The translations under genes and the position numbers were made by a program. A DNA stretch of 64,000 bases from Nitrobacter vulgaris (GTDB lineage Bacteria > Pseudomonadota > Alphaproteobacteria > Rhizobiales > Xanthobacteraceae), in assembly GCF_031453995.1 (NCBI RefSeq), contig NZ_JAVDPZ010000012.1, positions 1 to 64,000 on the forward strand, written 5' to 3'. Positions 1 through 9,319 of the stretch are shown here, piece by piece (positions within the stretch are counted from its first letter, which is position 1; each line of letters starts with the position of its first letter). A model generated the notes under the pieces. The model searched no databases. It saw nothing but the letters and a program-made list of their open reading frames with translations, and was not told the DNA's origin.

Positions 1-195
1 CTGGACAGCACGCCGAACATAACCAAGGACAGTTTCATCTTTCTGCGGGCGGACCGCGCGGTGCCTTACGGCGACCTGATGGACGTGCTGGAGATTCTGC
101 GCGTGGGCGGCTTCACGAAAATCAAGCTGGTTGCGCTCGAGGGTGTTCCGGACGCCCAGTCCGTTCCGGCCGCGGCTAACGCAGCAAAGCCCTGA
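1..195 (+). CDS. exbD: ExbD biopolymer transport protein, C-terminal end (5' truncated by window)
   Basis: The first frame is open from base 1 to a TGA at 193-195 and gives about 64 residues. They read as the periplasmic C-terminal part of ExbD, with a segment of the type DxxFIFLRADRAVPYGDLMDVL followed by a short Ala/Pro-rich tail. ExbD, with ExbB, uses the proton motive force to energise TonB at the inner membrane. The tonB start lies 2 bases after the stop, so the two are co-transcribed and exbB should lie just upstream of the window. The family call is firm; only the C-terminal half is visible. Confidence 0.85.
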   Translation: MDSTPNITKDSFIFLRADRAVPYGDLMDVLEILRVGGFTKIKLVALEGVPDAQSVPAAANAAKP

Positions 196-197
196 CC

Positions 198-992
198 ATG
201 TCTGAGATCATCGCAGAGCCACCGCCGTCCCGCCGTCTTTGGGCTTTGTCAGCGGCCGCTGCGCTCGCGATCCATCTCGGGTGTGTGGCGCTGGCGGTGG
301 CTCACATGCAAACCGATGAGTCGGCCGATGATCTCGGCGCGCCGGCGATCGAGATCGGACTCGATCTGTCCTCGCCGCATCGCGAGGCGACCGACCTTCC
401 GCCCGGGCCGGACACCGACGCATCCGTCGCCTCGCCCGCGCTTGCCGAGCAGAAGGCGGTCGAGAAGGAAACCGATCTGCCCAAGGACACGCCGACGGAG
501 ACCACCGAGCCGGATCGGATCGTCACCGAGGCCGACTCAAAAAAGCCGGTCGATGACGACCCCGAAAAGGCGGCGAAGCCGACGACGGCCTCGCAGGAAT
601 CGGCGGCCTCTGAAGCGACCGCGATGCCGAGCGTTGAGAATGCCCAGGAATCGGAGCGTTCGGTCGCGCCGCAGCAAGGCACCGGCGCAAGCGCGCGCCG
701 AATCCTGGCCACCTGGCAGAAGGAATTGGTCGCTCATCTCGACAAGCACAAGCGCTATCCGCCTGAACACATCCAGAAAAACGTCGAGATCCTCGTCAAC
801 TTCGTGCTCGATCGCCTCGGCCATGTCGTGTCGGCCACCATTGTGAAGGGATCGGGGGATCCGGTCTTCGACAACGCCGCACTCGCCATGATGCACCGGT
901 CCGATCCGGTGCCGCCACCCCCACCGCTGATAGCGGACGAGGGATTGAGCTTCACCCTGCCCGTCGTCTTCCGCGTCAAAGGCAAAGGATAA
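198..992 (+). CDS. tonB: TonB-family energy transducer
   Basis: 264 residues. A short cytoplasmic N-terminus is followed by one membrane anchor (about residues 14-34, LWALSAAAALAIHLGCVALA). A long acidic, Pro/Glu/Thr-rich periplasmic spacer (about 40-165) comes next, then a TonB C-terminal domain (about 170-264) with the KRYPPEH segment, a GHVVSATIVKGSGDPVFDNAAL core and a poly-proline PVPPPPP stretch. It spans the periplasm to drive TonB-dependent receptors. It sits 2 bases behind exbD, giving the usual exbB-exbD-tonB order. The spacer is acidic rather than the classical EPKP repeat, which is common in alphaproteobacteria. Start ATG at 198 is the only sensible one. Confidence 0.9.
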   Translation: MSEIIAEPPPSRRLWALSAAAALAIHLGCVALAVAHMQTDESADDLGAPAIEIGLDLSSPHREATDLPPGPDTDASVASPALAEQKAVEKETDLPKDTPTETTEPDRIVTEADSKKPVDDDPEKAAKPTTASQESAASEATAMPSVENAQESERSVAPQQGTGASARRILATWQKELVAHLDKHKRYPPEHIQKNVEILVNFVLDRLGHVVSATIVKGSGDPVFDNAALAMMHRSDPVPPPPPLIADEGLSFTLPVVFRVKGKG

Positions 993-1348
993 GGCGGGGG
1001 CAGAAACCACGCGCATTGAGACACTCAGCCTGGAAGCGACCGTAGCATGTTAATGCGCGGCGGGGATCTCGCCGTGAATTGGGGACGGAGAGTAGCGAAA
1101 GTGCTCAGGGGGTCGCGCGTTTGGCGGCTTTAGCGTGTCATGCTGAAAAGAAACAAGCCACCCAAGCTGTCTCGAAAGTTGAAGGCGTCTCTTTTGCCGC
1201 GCAATTTATTGAAGCGGCCGAACGCCATTATATTGATCGGCTTTCTGTCAACGTCATTGAGATGAGGCTCCATGGAGCAGAAAAGCGCTAATGCGCCTAG
1301 GTCGCTCATGGCGCGCCCTTCTTCGAAACTCAACGACAACGACAAGAC
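993..1348. other. Intergenic gap between tonB and the RND operon
   Basis: The gap holds only weak ORFs, a 70-codon TTG ORF at 1079-1291 on plus and an overlapping one on minus. Neither has a convincing ribosome site or recognisable motif. The tonB gene and the RND permease gene converge here. I saw no clear terminator hairpin. Confidence 0.5.
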
Positions 1349-4300
1349 TCAATGGTCTGCGGCGGTTGTGTGAGAACCTGGCTTGGTCCCAAACCTCGCC
1401 TTGATCCGTTCGCGAAGGTCCTGGAAGAGAACGTACAGCGGAGGGATAGCGAAGACGCCGATCAACGATGCCGCCAGCATACCGCCGAAGACGGGAGTGG
1501 CGACGTTGCGAAACGCAAGTTTGGAGGCGCCGGACGCGATGACGAGGGGAACGAGTCCTAGAATGAAGGCAAACGACGTCATCATGACCGGCCGAAATCG
1601 TAACCGTGCACCTTCGACCGCCGCCTCATGCAGGGGGTGACCTTGCTCGCGCCGCGCCTTGGCGAATTCAACGATCAGAATGCCGTTCTTCGCTGCCAAG
1701 CCGATCAGAACGATCATTCCGATCTGCGCGTAGAGATCGAGCGTCAGCCCCGCGAGTACGATGGAAAGATAGGCACCCGCCACTCCGACCGAGACCGACA
1801 GCAAAACCGGTACCGGTATGGTCCAACTCTCATAGAGCCCGACAAGGAAGAGATATGCAAACAACAACGCGAACGCGAGGATGACCGGAGTCTGCCCCTC
1901 CGCCCGCTTTTCCTGGAACGAGATGTCGGTCCACGACCCCCGATATCCGGATGGCAATGTCTTCGCCGCCACAGCGTCCATCGCGGCGAGCGCTTGCCCC
2001 GAGGACACGCCCGGAGCCGGCCCGCCCAGAACGGTCGCGGCACGTGTATTATTGTAGCGGATCAGCCCCTGCGGGCCGAGCGCGATGCGCACCTCAACGA
2101 GGCTGCGCAGTGAAACCATTTGTCCGTCCTTGCTGCGTACATTGATGCGATAGATATCCTCAACGGAGGAACGGTCCTCGCTTTCCGCCTGCACCTGGAC
2201 CTGCCAGGTACGCCCGAACAGGTTGATGTCATTGACGTAGAAGCCTCCGAGCGAGGTCTGCAGCGCCTGGAATATCGAGTTGATTTCAATCCCGAGGATG
2301 CGCGCCTTGTCGCGATCGATCTCCAGGAACACCGATGGATTGGTCGCAGAGAAGGTCGTGAACACCCGCGAGAGCTGCGGGTCCTGGTTCGCCGCGATCA
2401 CCAGCCCACGCAGCGCCTGAGCCATGTTGGCAGGTTCGCCGCCCTGCAAATCCTGCAGCACGTAGCTGAAACCGCCGCCGGTACCGAGGCCGATGATCGG
2501 CGGCGGCGCCAATGGAACGGCGCTGCCTCCCCTTACGCTGCGCAGCGCGGATGCGAGCCGTGCGATGATTGCATCTGACGTTTCGGTAGCTCCTGTACGC
2601 TCCTCAAAATCCTTGAGCGTGACGACCATGAAGCCGGAGTTGGGCTGGGAGTAATTGTCGACGAAGTTCAATCCGATGATAGAGTTTACATCGGCGATCG
2701 AGCTTTCCTTCTTGAGGATGTCCTCGGCTTGCCGCACCACCTCCGATGTGCGCCCGATCGAGGCGCCGTCGGGCAATTGGACGACAACGAAGAATGCGCC
2801 CTGATCATCGGACGGGATGAAGCCGGTCGGGGTTACCCTCGCAAGCAGCCCAATGCCGGCAAACGCTGCCACAACGACGACGATCCCCACAACTGCAAGC
2901 CGAACCAGCCGCGCAACGGCCAAACCGTAGCCATCGCGGACGACGTCGATTCCCCGGCTCAACCTCCCCATCAAGCCGCGTTTCGGTCCGTGATGAGGCT
3001 TCAGCAGGACTGCGCAGAGAGCCGGCGATAGCGTCAGCGCGTTGATAGCCGACAGGAACATGGAGACCGCGACCGTGACGGCAAACTGCCGGAACAATTC
3101 GCCGGAAATCCCGGAAATGAAGGCAACCGGCACGAACACCGCGAGTAGCACCAGTGTGATTGCGATGATGGGCGCGAAGATACTCTGCATCGCGAGTTTG
3201 GTTGCTTCTCCTGCCGACAGCTCGGGATGCGCCTCCATCGTTTGTTCGACGGCCTCGACCACCACGATGGCATCGTCCACCACGATGCCGATCGCCAGGA
3301 TCATCGCGAGAAGCGACACGGTATTGGCGGAGTACCCGATGGCGTTGAGCACGATGAAGGTGCCAATCAGGCTGACGGGAACGGCGATCATTGGAATCAA
3401 GGTGGCGCGGATGTTCCCCAGGAAGATGAAGACCACGAGCAGCACCAGCAGGGCGGCTTCGAGGAGGGTGTGTTTTACCTTCTCGATCGTCGCCCTGACG
3501 AAGACAGTTGGATCATAGGTGACCTTCCAAGCCACGCCTTCCGGAAACGACTTGGCATTGTCCGCCAATAGCTTGTTGAGCGCGTCGACGCTCCGGAGGG
3601 CGTTCGCGCCGGGAGTCTGATAGATTCCGATCAGCGTCGCCGCAGCGCCGTTCAGGCGCGTCGACCTGTCCAGATTTGCGGCGCCGAGTTCCAGGCGGGC
3701 GATATCGCCGAGGCGCAGGACCGATCCGTCGGGATTGCTCCGGATGATGACTCTTTCGAACTCCTTCGTCGAGGAGAGCCTTCCCTTGGTCTGGATGTTG
3801 AGCTGGAGCTGCTGGTCGTCGGACACCGGACGCGCACCGATTCGTCCGACGGCCGCCTGCACATTCTGCGTTTGGATGGCCGAGATCACGTCGCCGGCGG
3901 TCAGCCCAAGGCCGGTCAATTGATCCGTCTTGAGCCAGATCCGCATCGAATAGTCCTGCGGACCGAACAATTGGGCATCGCCGACACCGGGTGTGCTCCG
4001 GATCTGGTCCAGCAGATTGATCGTGACGTAGTTGGACAGGAACAGTTCGTCGTAGGCCTGCGTCGGCGAATACACCGCGACAACGGCGAGAAGCGCGGAT
4101 GACTTCTTCTTCACCGTGATGCCCGATCGCTTGACTTCTTCCGGCATCTTGGCGAGTGCGATCTGAACACGGTTATTGACATTGACCGTGTTGATATCGG
4201 GATCGGTGCCGAGTTCGAACGAAGCCAACAACGAATAGCTGCCATCGTTGCCGGAGATGCTCTTCATATAGATCATCTTGTCGACGCCGACGACCTGGGA

Positions 4301-4501
4301 TTCGATCACCTGGGCGACCGTGGAATCGACGACCAGCGAGGATGCGCCTGGGTAGACGGTGGTCACCGAGACTTGCGGCGGAACGATGTTTGGAAGCTGC
4401 GCGATCGGAATCACAAGCAGCGACACCAGCCCGGCGATGGCGGTGACAACGGCAATGACAACGGCCAGACGCGGACGCTCGACGAAGATGGATGACAGCA
4501 T
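1349..4501 (-). CDS. RND multidrug efflux permease, HAE1 (AcrB/MexF) type
   Basis: 1050 residues, full length for the family. The N-terminus has the classic inner-membrane start (SSIFVERPRLAVVIAVV), followed by the first porter domain with the QLPNIVPPQVSVTT motif. The proton-relay helix reads GIVVDDAIVVVEAVE near residue 405, with both Asp residues of the HAE1 DD pair. Two porter halves and 12 membrane helices are arranged as in AcrB. It exports hydrophobic drugs or solvents from the periplasm with proton import. The adaptor gene lies 2 bases upstream in the same operon. No outer-membrane factor or regulator gene is adjacent, so the pump probably borrows a TolC-like channel. Confidence 0.93.
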   Translation of the reverse strand: MLSSIFVERPRLAVVIAVVTAIAGLVSLLVIPIAQLPNIVPPQVSVTTVYPGASSLVVDSTVAQVIESQVVGVDKMIYMKSISGNDGSYSLLASFELGTDPDINTVNVNNRVQIALAKMPEEVKRSGITVKKKSSALLAVVAVYSPTQAYDELFLSNYVTINLLDQIRSTPGVGDAQLFGPQDYSMRIWLKTDQLTGLGLTAGDVISAIQTQNVQAAVGRIGARPVSDDQQLQLNIQTKGRLSSTKEFERVIIRSNPDGSVLRLGDIARLELGAANLDRSTRLNGAAATLIGIYQTPGANALRSVDALNKLLADNAKSFPEGVAWKVTYDPTVFVRATIEKVKHTLLEAALLVLLVVFIFLGNIRATLIPMIAVPVSLIGTFIVLNAIGYSANTVSLLAMILAIGIVVDDAIVVVEAVEQTMEAHPELSAGEATKLAMQSIFAPIIAITLVLLAVFVPVAFISGISGELFRQFAVTVAVSMFLSAINALTLSPALCAVLLKPHHGPKRGLMGRLSRGIDVVRDGYGLAVARLVRLAVVGIVVVVAAFAGIGLLARVTPTGFIPSDDQGAFFVVVQLPDGASIGRTSEVVRQAEDILKKESSIADVNSIIGLNFVDNYSQPNSGFMVVTLKDFEERTGATETSDAIIARLASALRSVRGGSAVPLAPPPIIGLGTGGGFSYVLQDLQGGEPANMAQALRGLVIAANQDPQLSRVFTTFSATNPSVFLEIDRDKARILGIEINSIFQALQTSLGGFYVNDINLFGRTWQVQVQAESEDRSSVEDIYRINVRSKDGQMVSLRSLVEVRIALGPQGLIRYNNTRAATVLGGPAPGVSSGQALAAMDAVAAKTLPSGYRGSWTDISFQEKRAEGQTPVILAFALLFAYLFLVGLYESWTIPVPVLLSVSVGVAGAYLSIVLAGLTLDLYAQIGMIVLIGLAAKNGILIVEFAKARREQGHPLHEAAVEGARLRFRPVMMTSFAFILGLVPLVIASGASKLAFRNVATPVFGGMLAASLIGVFAIPPLYVLFQDLRERIKARFGTKPGSHTTAADH

Positions 4502-4503
4502 GG

Positions 4504-5616
4504 CTAGAGCCCGCGAACAGGGGGCTGGGCCGGCGAAGCGATGACGGCGGCGCCCTGTCTCAGGCCCTGCACGCCCTGAACGACGACCATCTCGCCACCG
4601 GTCAATCCTTCGAGGACGACGACCGAGCCACCCTTCGTAGGTCCGAGCCTGAGCCGTTTGACCACGGCCTTGCCATCCTCGATGGCGAATACATAGGTAC
4701 CAAGCTGATCGGCGATCAGGGCGGCCTGTGGGACAACAACACGCTCCTCGGGTTTGCCGCTCTCGACGGCGACGTGAACGAGTTGGCCATCGACAAGTTC
4801 GTCATTCGGGTTAGCGATCTTGGCGCGCACCGTCACCGCGTCGGTCGCGCGGTCGACCTTGACGTCGACGAAATCGATCTGCCCTTTCTCGCCATAGGCC
4901 GCGCCGTTTGAAAACTGAATGTTGACGTTGAAGTCCTTCGCCGATTGCTTCCTGGTGCCGCGACCTTCCTCTTTTAGCCGCAGAAATTCGCGCTGGCTGA
5001 CCGGAAAGACGACATACATCGGATCAGAGCTGACGATTGTGGTCAGCACGCCCGAGTTTGGCCCGACGACATTGCCGCGCGTGACAGCAGTTCGGCCGAT
5101 CCGTCCATCGATCGGCGACGTAATGTCGGTGTAGGCGAGGTTGATCTCTGCCGTCTTGAGATCGGCTTCGGCGGCAGCAAAATTCCCTTCGGCTTCCCGC
5201 GCGGATGCAGTGCGGTCGTCGCGCGTGGCCTGGGAAATCGCGCTGGTCTTTATCAATTCATCAGCACGTCGCTTCTGGATGTTTGCATTTTCCAGAAGAG
5301 CCCGCATTTTCTCGACGGCCGCCCTTGCCTGTTGGACCGCGGCCTCGAACGGCCCCTTCTCGATTTGATAGAGAGGTGCGCCCTGTTTCACCCGGTCGCC
5401 GTCCTTGAACTCGACCTTCTCTAGAAAGCCGGTGATGCGCGCACGCACGTCGACGCGCTCAATGGCTTCAATCCTGCCCACGAAGCGGGTTGTGTCGGCC
5501 AATGCGGTCTTTTCCGCCGGCACGACGCTTACTTGAATAGTGGGTGGCTGCTGCGCCAGAGCGGCGGATGAAATGAGAAACAGGCAGGAAAACCAGATCT
5601 TCGCGCGAGCCGCCAT
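4504..5616 (-). CDS. RND efflux periplasmic adaptor (AcrA/MexE type membrane fusion protein)
   Basis: 370 residues. A signal peptide (about 1-21, ending SAALAQ) is followed by the beta-barrel/lipoyl region (GRIEAIERVDVRARITGFLE), an alpha-hairpin of about 100 residues (about 90-160) and the second lipoyl half (YTDITSPIDGRIGRTAVTRG). The C-terminal beta-barrel and membrane-proximal domains complete the fold. It links the permease encoded immediately downstream to an outer-membrane channel. It is the first gene of the two-gene operon. The start ATG at 5616 agrees with the signal peptide. Confidence 0.92.
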   Translation of the reverse strand: MAARAKIWFSCLFLISSAALAQQPPTIQVSVVPAEKTALADTTRFVGRIEAIERVDVRARITGFLEKVEFKDGDRVKQGAPLYQIEKGPFEAAVQQARAAVEKMRALLENANIQKRRADELIKTSAISQATRDDRTASAREAEGNFAAAEADLKTAEINLAYTDITSPIDGRIGRTAVTRGNVVGPNSGVLTTIVSSDPMYVVFPVSQREFLRLKEEGRGTRKQSAKDFNVNIQFSNGAAYGEKGQIDFVDVKVDRATDAVTVRAKIANPNDELVDGQLVHVAVESGKPEERVVVPQAALIADQLGTYVFAIEDGKAVVKRLRLGPTKGGSVVVLEGLTGGEMVVVQGVQGLRQGAAVIASPAQPPVRGL

Positions 5617-5702
5617 ATGAACCCCCCGGCTGCCGATCGGATCGCGTCTTTTTATTCGAATCCGACAGACCTTGATCTACGGCTGACCAGATATCCACAA
5701 TC

Positions 5703-5724
5703 TGCCAACTGACTCAGGTTGGCA
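5703..5724. promoter_or_regulatory. Perfect 7-bp inverted repeat, possible operator of the RND operon
   Basis: TGCCAAC at 5703-5709 and GTTGGCA at 5718-5724 form a perfect inverted repeat with an 8-base spacer, 87 bases upstream of the adaptor start. Position and symmetry fit a dimeric repressor site, but no regulator gene is adjacent, so the role is inferred only. The rest of 5617-5927 shows nothing recognisable. Confidence 0.3.
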
Positions 5725-5927
5725 AGTGGGGCAGCTTTCAAACCTCAGGTAGAAACCAAAGAAGTCTCGGCGCCCGAGCGCGCGAAGGACATCGAAAAGC
5801 ACACGTCGGCTGCCGTCATCAGGCTGGGCAGTCCAGTCGGGGCTGCAGCGAAATCGAACGTCACGTCGATAAGCGATTGCAGAAAGCGACTGCAGGGAGG
5901 CGGTGCTGGACTAGCTGTAGCCACGTT

Positions 5928-6473
5928 GCAGGCAAGGAAGCGTCTGGCACAGGCAATATGAAATTCGCCATGAACGGGGCATTGACAATTGGCACCCTGG
6001 ACGGCGCCAACGTCGAGATCCGCGACGCCGTGGGTCCCGAGAATTTCTTCCTGTTCGGTCTGACGGCCGCAGAGGTCGAGCGATTGAAGGCTGGGGGCTA
6101 CGCGCCGCGCGAATTCTACGAGTCAAATCCGGAGCTGCGCGAAGCGATCGATCTCATCAGTTCGGGGTTCTTTTCGAACGGTGATCGCGCACTCTTCCAG
6201 CCCCTCGTCGAATCGCTGATCACCCGCGACGACTACATGCTGCTAGCCGACTATCAGGCCTACGTGGAATGCCAACAAAGCGTCAGTCGAGCCTACTCCG
6301 ATCAGAGCGCATGGACGCGCATGTCCATTCTGAACTGCGCGCGAGTCGGTCGCTTCTCATCCGACCGCTCGATCCGGGAGTACTGCCGCGACATCTGGAA
6401 CGTTAGGCCAATCCAGAGTGCAGCAGGGCGGTGGGTACGCTTGAGAACGGCCGTCGACAGACAGTTGATATAG
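5928..6473 (+). pseudogene. glgP: Glycogen phosphorylase remnant (C-terminal ~180 residues)
   Basis: An open frame from about 5928 to the TAG at 6471-6473 matches the last fifth of glycogen/maltodextrin phosphorylase. It includes the pyridoxal-phosphate segment GKEASGTGNMKFAMNGAL with its lysine (codon at 5961), then TIGTLDGANVEI, YAPREFYE, LADYQAYVECQ and FSSDRSIREYC. The family is usually about 800-850 residues; everything before the PLP segment is missing, and upstream DNA in all frames shows no homology. The last ~15 residues also depart from the family. This is a 5'-deleted remnant; a short product could still be made, but it could not be a working phosphorylase. Confidence 0.8.
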
Positions 6474-6478
6474 ATCAA
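6465..6478. promoter_or_regulatory. FixK/FNR-type box
   Basis: TTGATATAGATCAA matches the TTGAT-N4-ATCAA consensus exactly. It overlaps the end of the phosphorylase remnant and lies 181 bases before the AI-2E permease start. That distance is longer than usual for direct activation, so a long leader or a lost gene is possible. It is one of six to seven such boxes in the window. Confidence 0.6.
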
Positions 6479-6659
6479 AGTCGACGATGCGATTCCTTCC
6501 CTAACATGTACCGTTGCGACAACGGCGCAGCCGGCCACCGCGCCCATCGCGGCCCGCTTGCAGGCAGGGACAGATGCAAACCACGTGCTGCGCGGCTTGA
6601 CCTGCAAGGTCGCGATTGCCGACGCCAGGCTGACCTGCGGCCGATAGCTTGGCGACGGT

Positions 6660-7769
6660 ATGTCCGCCCTCAAAAAGAGGTTGTCTTTGAAAACCCTTCG
6701 CCAGTACTTGCCCGGAGACGACGTCATTCAGCTTGTGATCCGCCTCGGGTTGCTTGCTTTCCTGATCTACTGGACGATCCTTCTGATCCGGCCTTTTGTG
6801 CCCGTCTTGGCCTGGAGCATCGTGCTTGCTGTTGCGCTCTATCCTGTCTTCAATTTTCTTTCCAAGCTTCTTGGCGGTCGTCCAAAGCTCGCAGCGGCAA
6901 TTCTCACCCTCATCAATCTCGGAATTGTCATCGGACCAGCAACCTGGCTTGGCTTGAGTGCCTTGGACGGAGTGAAGGAGTTCGCTGGAAATCTGGGTGC
7001 TGGTAACCTCGTGATTCCATCACCGCCGGAAAGCATTAATAACTGGCCGCTCATCGGCCCGAGTCTTTACGAGTTCTGGAATCAGGCATCCAGCAACATT
7101 CGAGCTGCTTTGCGTGAGGTGGCTCCTTATCTGAAGCCACTGGCAGGCGTTTTATTAGCTCTTGCCGGCAATGCCGGCGTGGGCTTGCTGAAATTTATTC
7201 TGTCTGTAGCGCTGGCCGGGTTTCTCTTCCCTTATGGCTCGCAGCTTGTAGAGGCAGGCAAGAGCTTCCTCTATCGCATCGTGCCTGAGCAGAGCGAACA
7301 TTTCCTCGAACTAGCGGGTGCGACCATCCGCGCGGTATCCCAGGGTGTCATCGGCGTCGCAATCATCCAGTCCTTATTGGCCGGCATTGGCTTCAAGCTG
7401 GCAGGTATTCCAAGCGCCGGTTTATTGGCCTTCGCAGTTATGATCCTGTCGATCATTCAAGTCGGCGCGGCAATCGTCCTGGTTCCGGTAGTCATTTGGA
7501 TATGGACGGACAAGGATTTGACCACAGCGCTTCTGCTGACGGTATTCCTGGGTCTCGTCGGCGTAATCGACAACATCTTGAAACCGCTGGTAATGAAGCG
7601 TGGCCTGACCACCCCGACACTCGTCATCTTTGTCGGGGTGATCGGAGGAACGCTCGCGCATGGAATTGTCGGCCTCTTTGTCGGACCGATCATTCTTTCT
7701 CTGGCCTGGGAATTGACGGTGGCCTGGATACGTAGCGATCGCGCCGACACAGCGCCATTGTCGGGCTGA
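6660..7769 (+). CDS. AI-2E family transporter (PerM/YdiK-like permease)
   Basis: 369 residues with about eight hydrophobic helices: two at about 25-60, one at about 75-100, then a hydrophilic loop, then clusters at 160-185 and 215-345. The pattern (LIYWTILLIRPFVPVLAWSIVLA at the start; a Gly/Leu-rich LAGIGFKLAGIPSAGLLAFAVM block; FVGVIGGTLAHGIVGLFVGP near the end) is typical of the AI-2E/PerM family. Substrates are uncertain; members export autoinducer-2 or exchange ions. The start at 6660 has no good ribosome site but gives the usual family length. It is preceded by a FixK-type box at 6465. Confidence 0.85.
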   Translation: MSALKKRLSLKTLRQYLPGDDVIQLVIRLGLLAFLIYWTILLIRPFVPVLAWSIVLAVALYPVFNFLSKLLGGRPKLAAAILTLINLGIVIGPATWLGLSALDGVKEFAGNLGAGNLVIPSPPESINNWPLIGPSLYEFWNQASSNIRAALREVAPYLKPLAGVLLALAGNAGVGLLKFILSVALAGFLFPYGSQLVEAGKSFLYRIVPEQSEHFLELAGATIRAVSQGVIGVAIIQSLLAGIGFKLAGIPSAGLLAFAVMILSIIQVGAAIVLVPVVIWIWTDKDLTTALLLTVFLGLVGVIDNILKPLVMKRGLTTPTLVIFVGVIGGTLAHGIVGLFVGPIILSLAWELTVAWIRSDRADTAPLSG

Positions 7770-7779
7770 ATATCGAACG

Positions 7780-7793
7780 TTGACCTAAATCAA
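7780..7793. promoter_or_regulatory. FixK/FNR-type box upstream of the acetate kinase region
   Basis: TTGACCTAAATCAA fits TTGAC/T-N4-ATCAA. It lies just after the permease stop and 83 bases before a small ORF at 7877, and 311 bases before acetate kinase. The geometry would suit activation of a transcript running into ackA. Confidence 0.55.
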
Positions 7794-7876
7794 CGCTCGA
7801 TACCTCGATGCTCCTTGAATGAATTGCACGATAGCGAGGTCGAGACATCAGGGCAGACAACGAAATTGGCGTTGCG

Positions 7877-8068
7877 ATGAAAGTAGGTCATCCCGGCTAT
7901 CTGATCGGCTTCCTGCCCGAGCTGATACTTGGACAAACGATCAGGCGTACCGCGCGCCGAAGCATGTTGATCGAGAGTGTCATCAGCCGTTACCCGCAAG
8001 CCGCCGGCAAGCCATGTGTGATCGAAGCTACCAGGCCGACTCGCTGCGGCTCTCGGTGCGAGTGCTAG
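7877..8068 (+). CDS. Small ORF of unknown function between a FixK-type box and acetate kinase
   Basis: A 63-codon ORF beginning MKVGHPGYLIGFLPELILGQ. I recognise no family. Its position 83 bases after a FixK-type box is what a directly activated gene would show, but there is no ribosome site before the ATG and the C-terminus is Arg/Cys-rich in a way that suggests non-coding sequence. It may be a leader or the remnant of a lost gene. The 335-base stretch 7770-8104 holds nothing else I can name. Confidence 0.25.
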   Translation: MKVGHPGYLIGFLPELILGQTIRRTARRSMLIESVISRYPQAAGKPCVIEATRPTRCGSRCEC

Positions 8069-8104
8069 ACGTTAGAAAACCTCAACAGTTGCCGCGTGAT
8101 CGCT

Positions 8105-9319
8105 ATGGATACTATCCTCGTCGTCAATGCAGGCTCCTCAAGCGTCAAGTTCCAGATCTTTTCGGTCGAGGGTGAGGGAGATCTGCGACGCCAGATCAAG
8201 GGCCAGATCGATGGCATTGGCAGTCGTCCTCGCCTGCGGGCGAGCGGCGTGCGTGGCGTACCACTGGCCCACCGCGCCTATCCGATCGAATCGGTTTCGG
8301 ACGTCTCAGCCGCGATGGGCGTTGCCGGCGGATGGCTGCGGGATGAACTCCGCATTAGCCCGATGGCAGTCGGCCATCGCGTGGTCCACGGCGGTCCGGA
8401 CTTCGTCGGGCCGGTGCTGATCGATCATGGCATCGTAGCCCAGCTGGAGCGGTTTGTAGCGCTGGCCCCGCTTCATCAGCCGCATAATTTGGCTCTCGTC
8501 CGGTCACTTCTCGCTAATTTTCCAACACTCCCACAGGTGGCTTGTTTCGATACTGCGTTTCACCGCACGCGTGACGCTGTCTCTGACCACTATGCAATTC
8601 CTCACCAATTATATGCCGAGGGTGTGCGGCGTTACGGATTCCACGGTCTCTCATATGAATATGTCGCGAAGACTTTGCCGCACGTCGCGCCCGAAATCGC
8701 CAAGGGGCGGGTGATTGTCGCGCATCTCGGTAGCGGAGCCTCGATGTGCGCGTTGAAGGGGGGACGCAGCATCGAGAGCACGATGGGATTCACGGCGCTC
8801 GACGGGCTACCTATGGGAACGCGTCCAGGCCAAATCGATCCCGGTGTCGTGCTCTATCTGATCTCGGAGAAGGGAATGTCGCCTGCTAAAGTACAAGACT
8901 TCCTTTACCGGGATTGCGGATTGAAAGGACTCTCGGGCGTCAGCAACGACATGCGCGAACTGGAGGCGAGCGAAGACCCTAAGGTGAAACTCGCGATTGA
9001 TTATTTCGTTTATCGGGTCGGCCTCCATGCTGGCATGCTCGCAGCCGCGCTGCAGGGTCTCGACGCCTTCGTCTTTACCGCCGGTATCGGCGAAAACTCG
9101 ATCCGGATACGGGCGCGCATCGTCGATCAATTGAGGTGGCTTGGCGCTACGCTTGATCCCATCGGGAATTCCCGTCACATGCGTCTGATATCCGGTTCCG
9201 ACAGCTGCATCCCGGTTTACGTCATACCGACCGACGAAGAGTTGATGATTGCGCAGCACACGTTGTCGCTGTTGCTGGAGAGGCCGTCGCCGGGTGTTAG
9301 GCATGAGAGAGCATCATGA
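8105..9319 (+). CDS. ackA: Acetate kinase
   Basis: 404 residues, normal length. It carries both acetate kinase signatures: VVNAGSSSVKFQ at residues 6-17 and MAVGHRVVHGGPDF near residue 88. It also has HNLALV, DTAFH, YGFHGLSYEYV, the phosphate loop HLGSGASMCAL, STMGFTALDGLPMGTRPGQI with the catalytic Arg, and FTAGIGENS. It interconverts acetyl phosphate plus ADP with acetate plus ATP in the cytoplasm. ATG at 8105 is preferred over an in-frame GTG at 8096 because the protein then begins MDTILVVN as usual. No phosphotransacetylase or phosphoketolase is nearby. The FixK-type box upstream suggests micro-oxic control and fermentative ATP yield. Confidence 0.95.
   Translation: MDTILVVNAGSSSVKFQIFSVEGEGDLRRQIKGQIDGIGSRPRLRASGVRGVPLAHRAYPIESVSDVSAAMGVAGGWLRDELRISPMAVGHRVVHGGPDFVGPVLIDHGIVAQLERFVALAPLHQPHNLALVRSLLANFPTLPQVACFDTAFHRTRDAVSDHYAIPHQLYAEGVRRYGFHGLSYEYVAKTLPHVAPEIAKGRVIVAHLGSGASMCALKGGRSIESTMGFTALDGLPMGTRPGQIDPGVVLYLISEKGMSPAKVQDFLYRDCGLKGLSGVSNDMRELEASEDPKVKLAIDYFVYRVGLHAGMLAAALQGLDAFVFTAGIGENSIRIRARIVDQLRWLGATLDPIGNSRHMRLISGSDSCIPVYVIPTDEELMIAQHTLSLLLERPSPGVRHERAS

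Noticed and set aside
1079..1291. 70-codon TTG ORF after tonB
   Set aside because: TTG start, no ribosome site, no homology recognised; left as gap.
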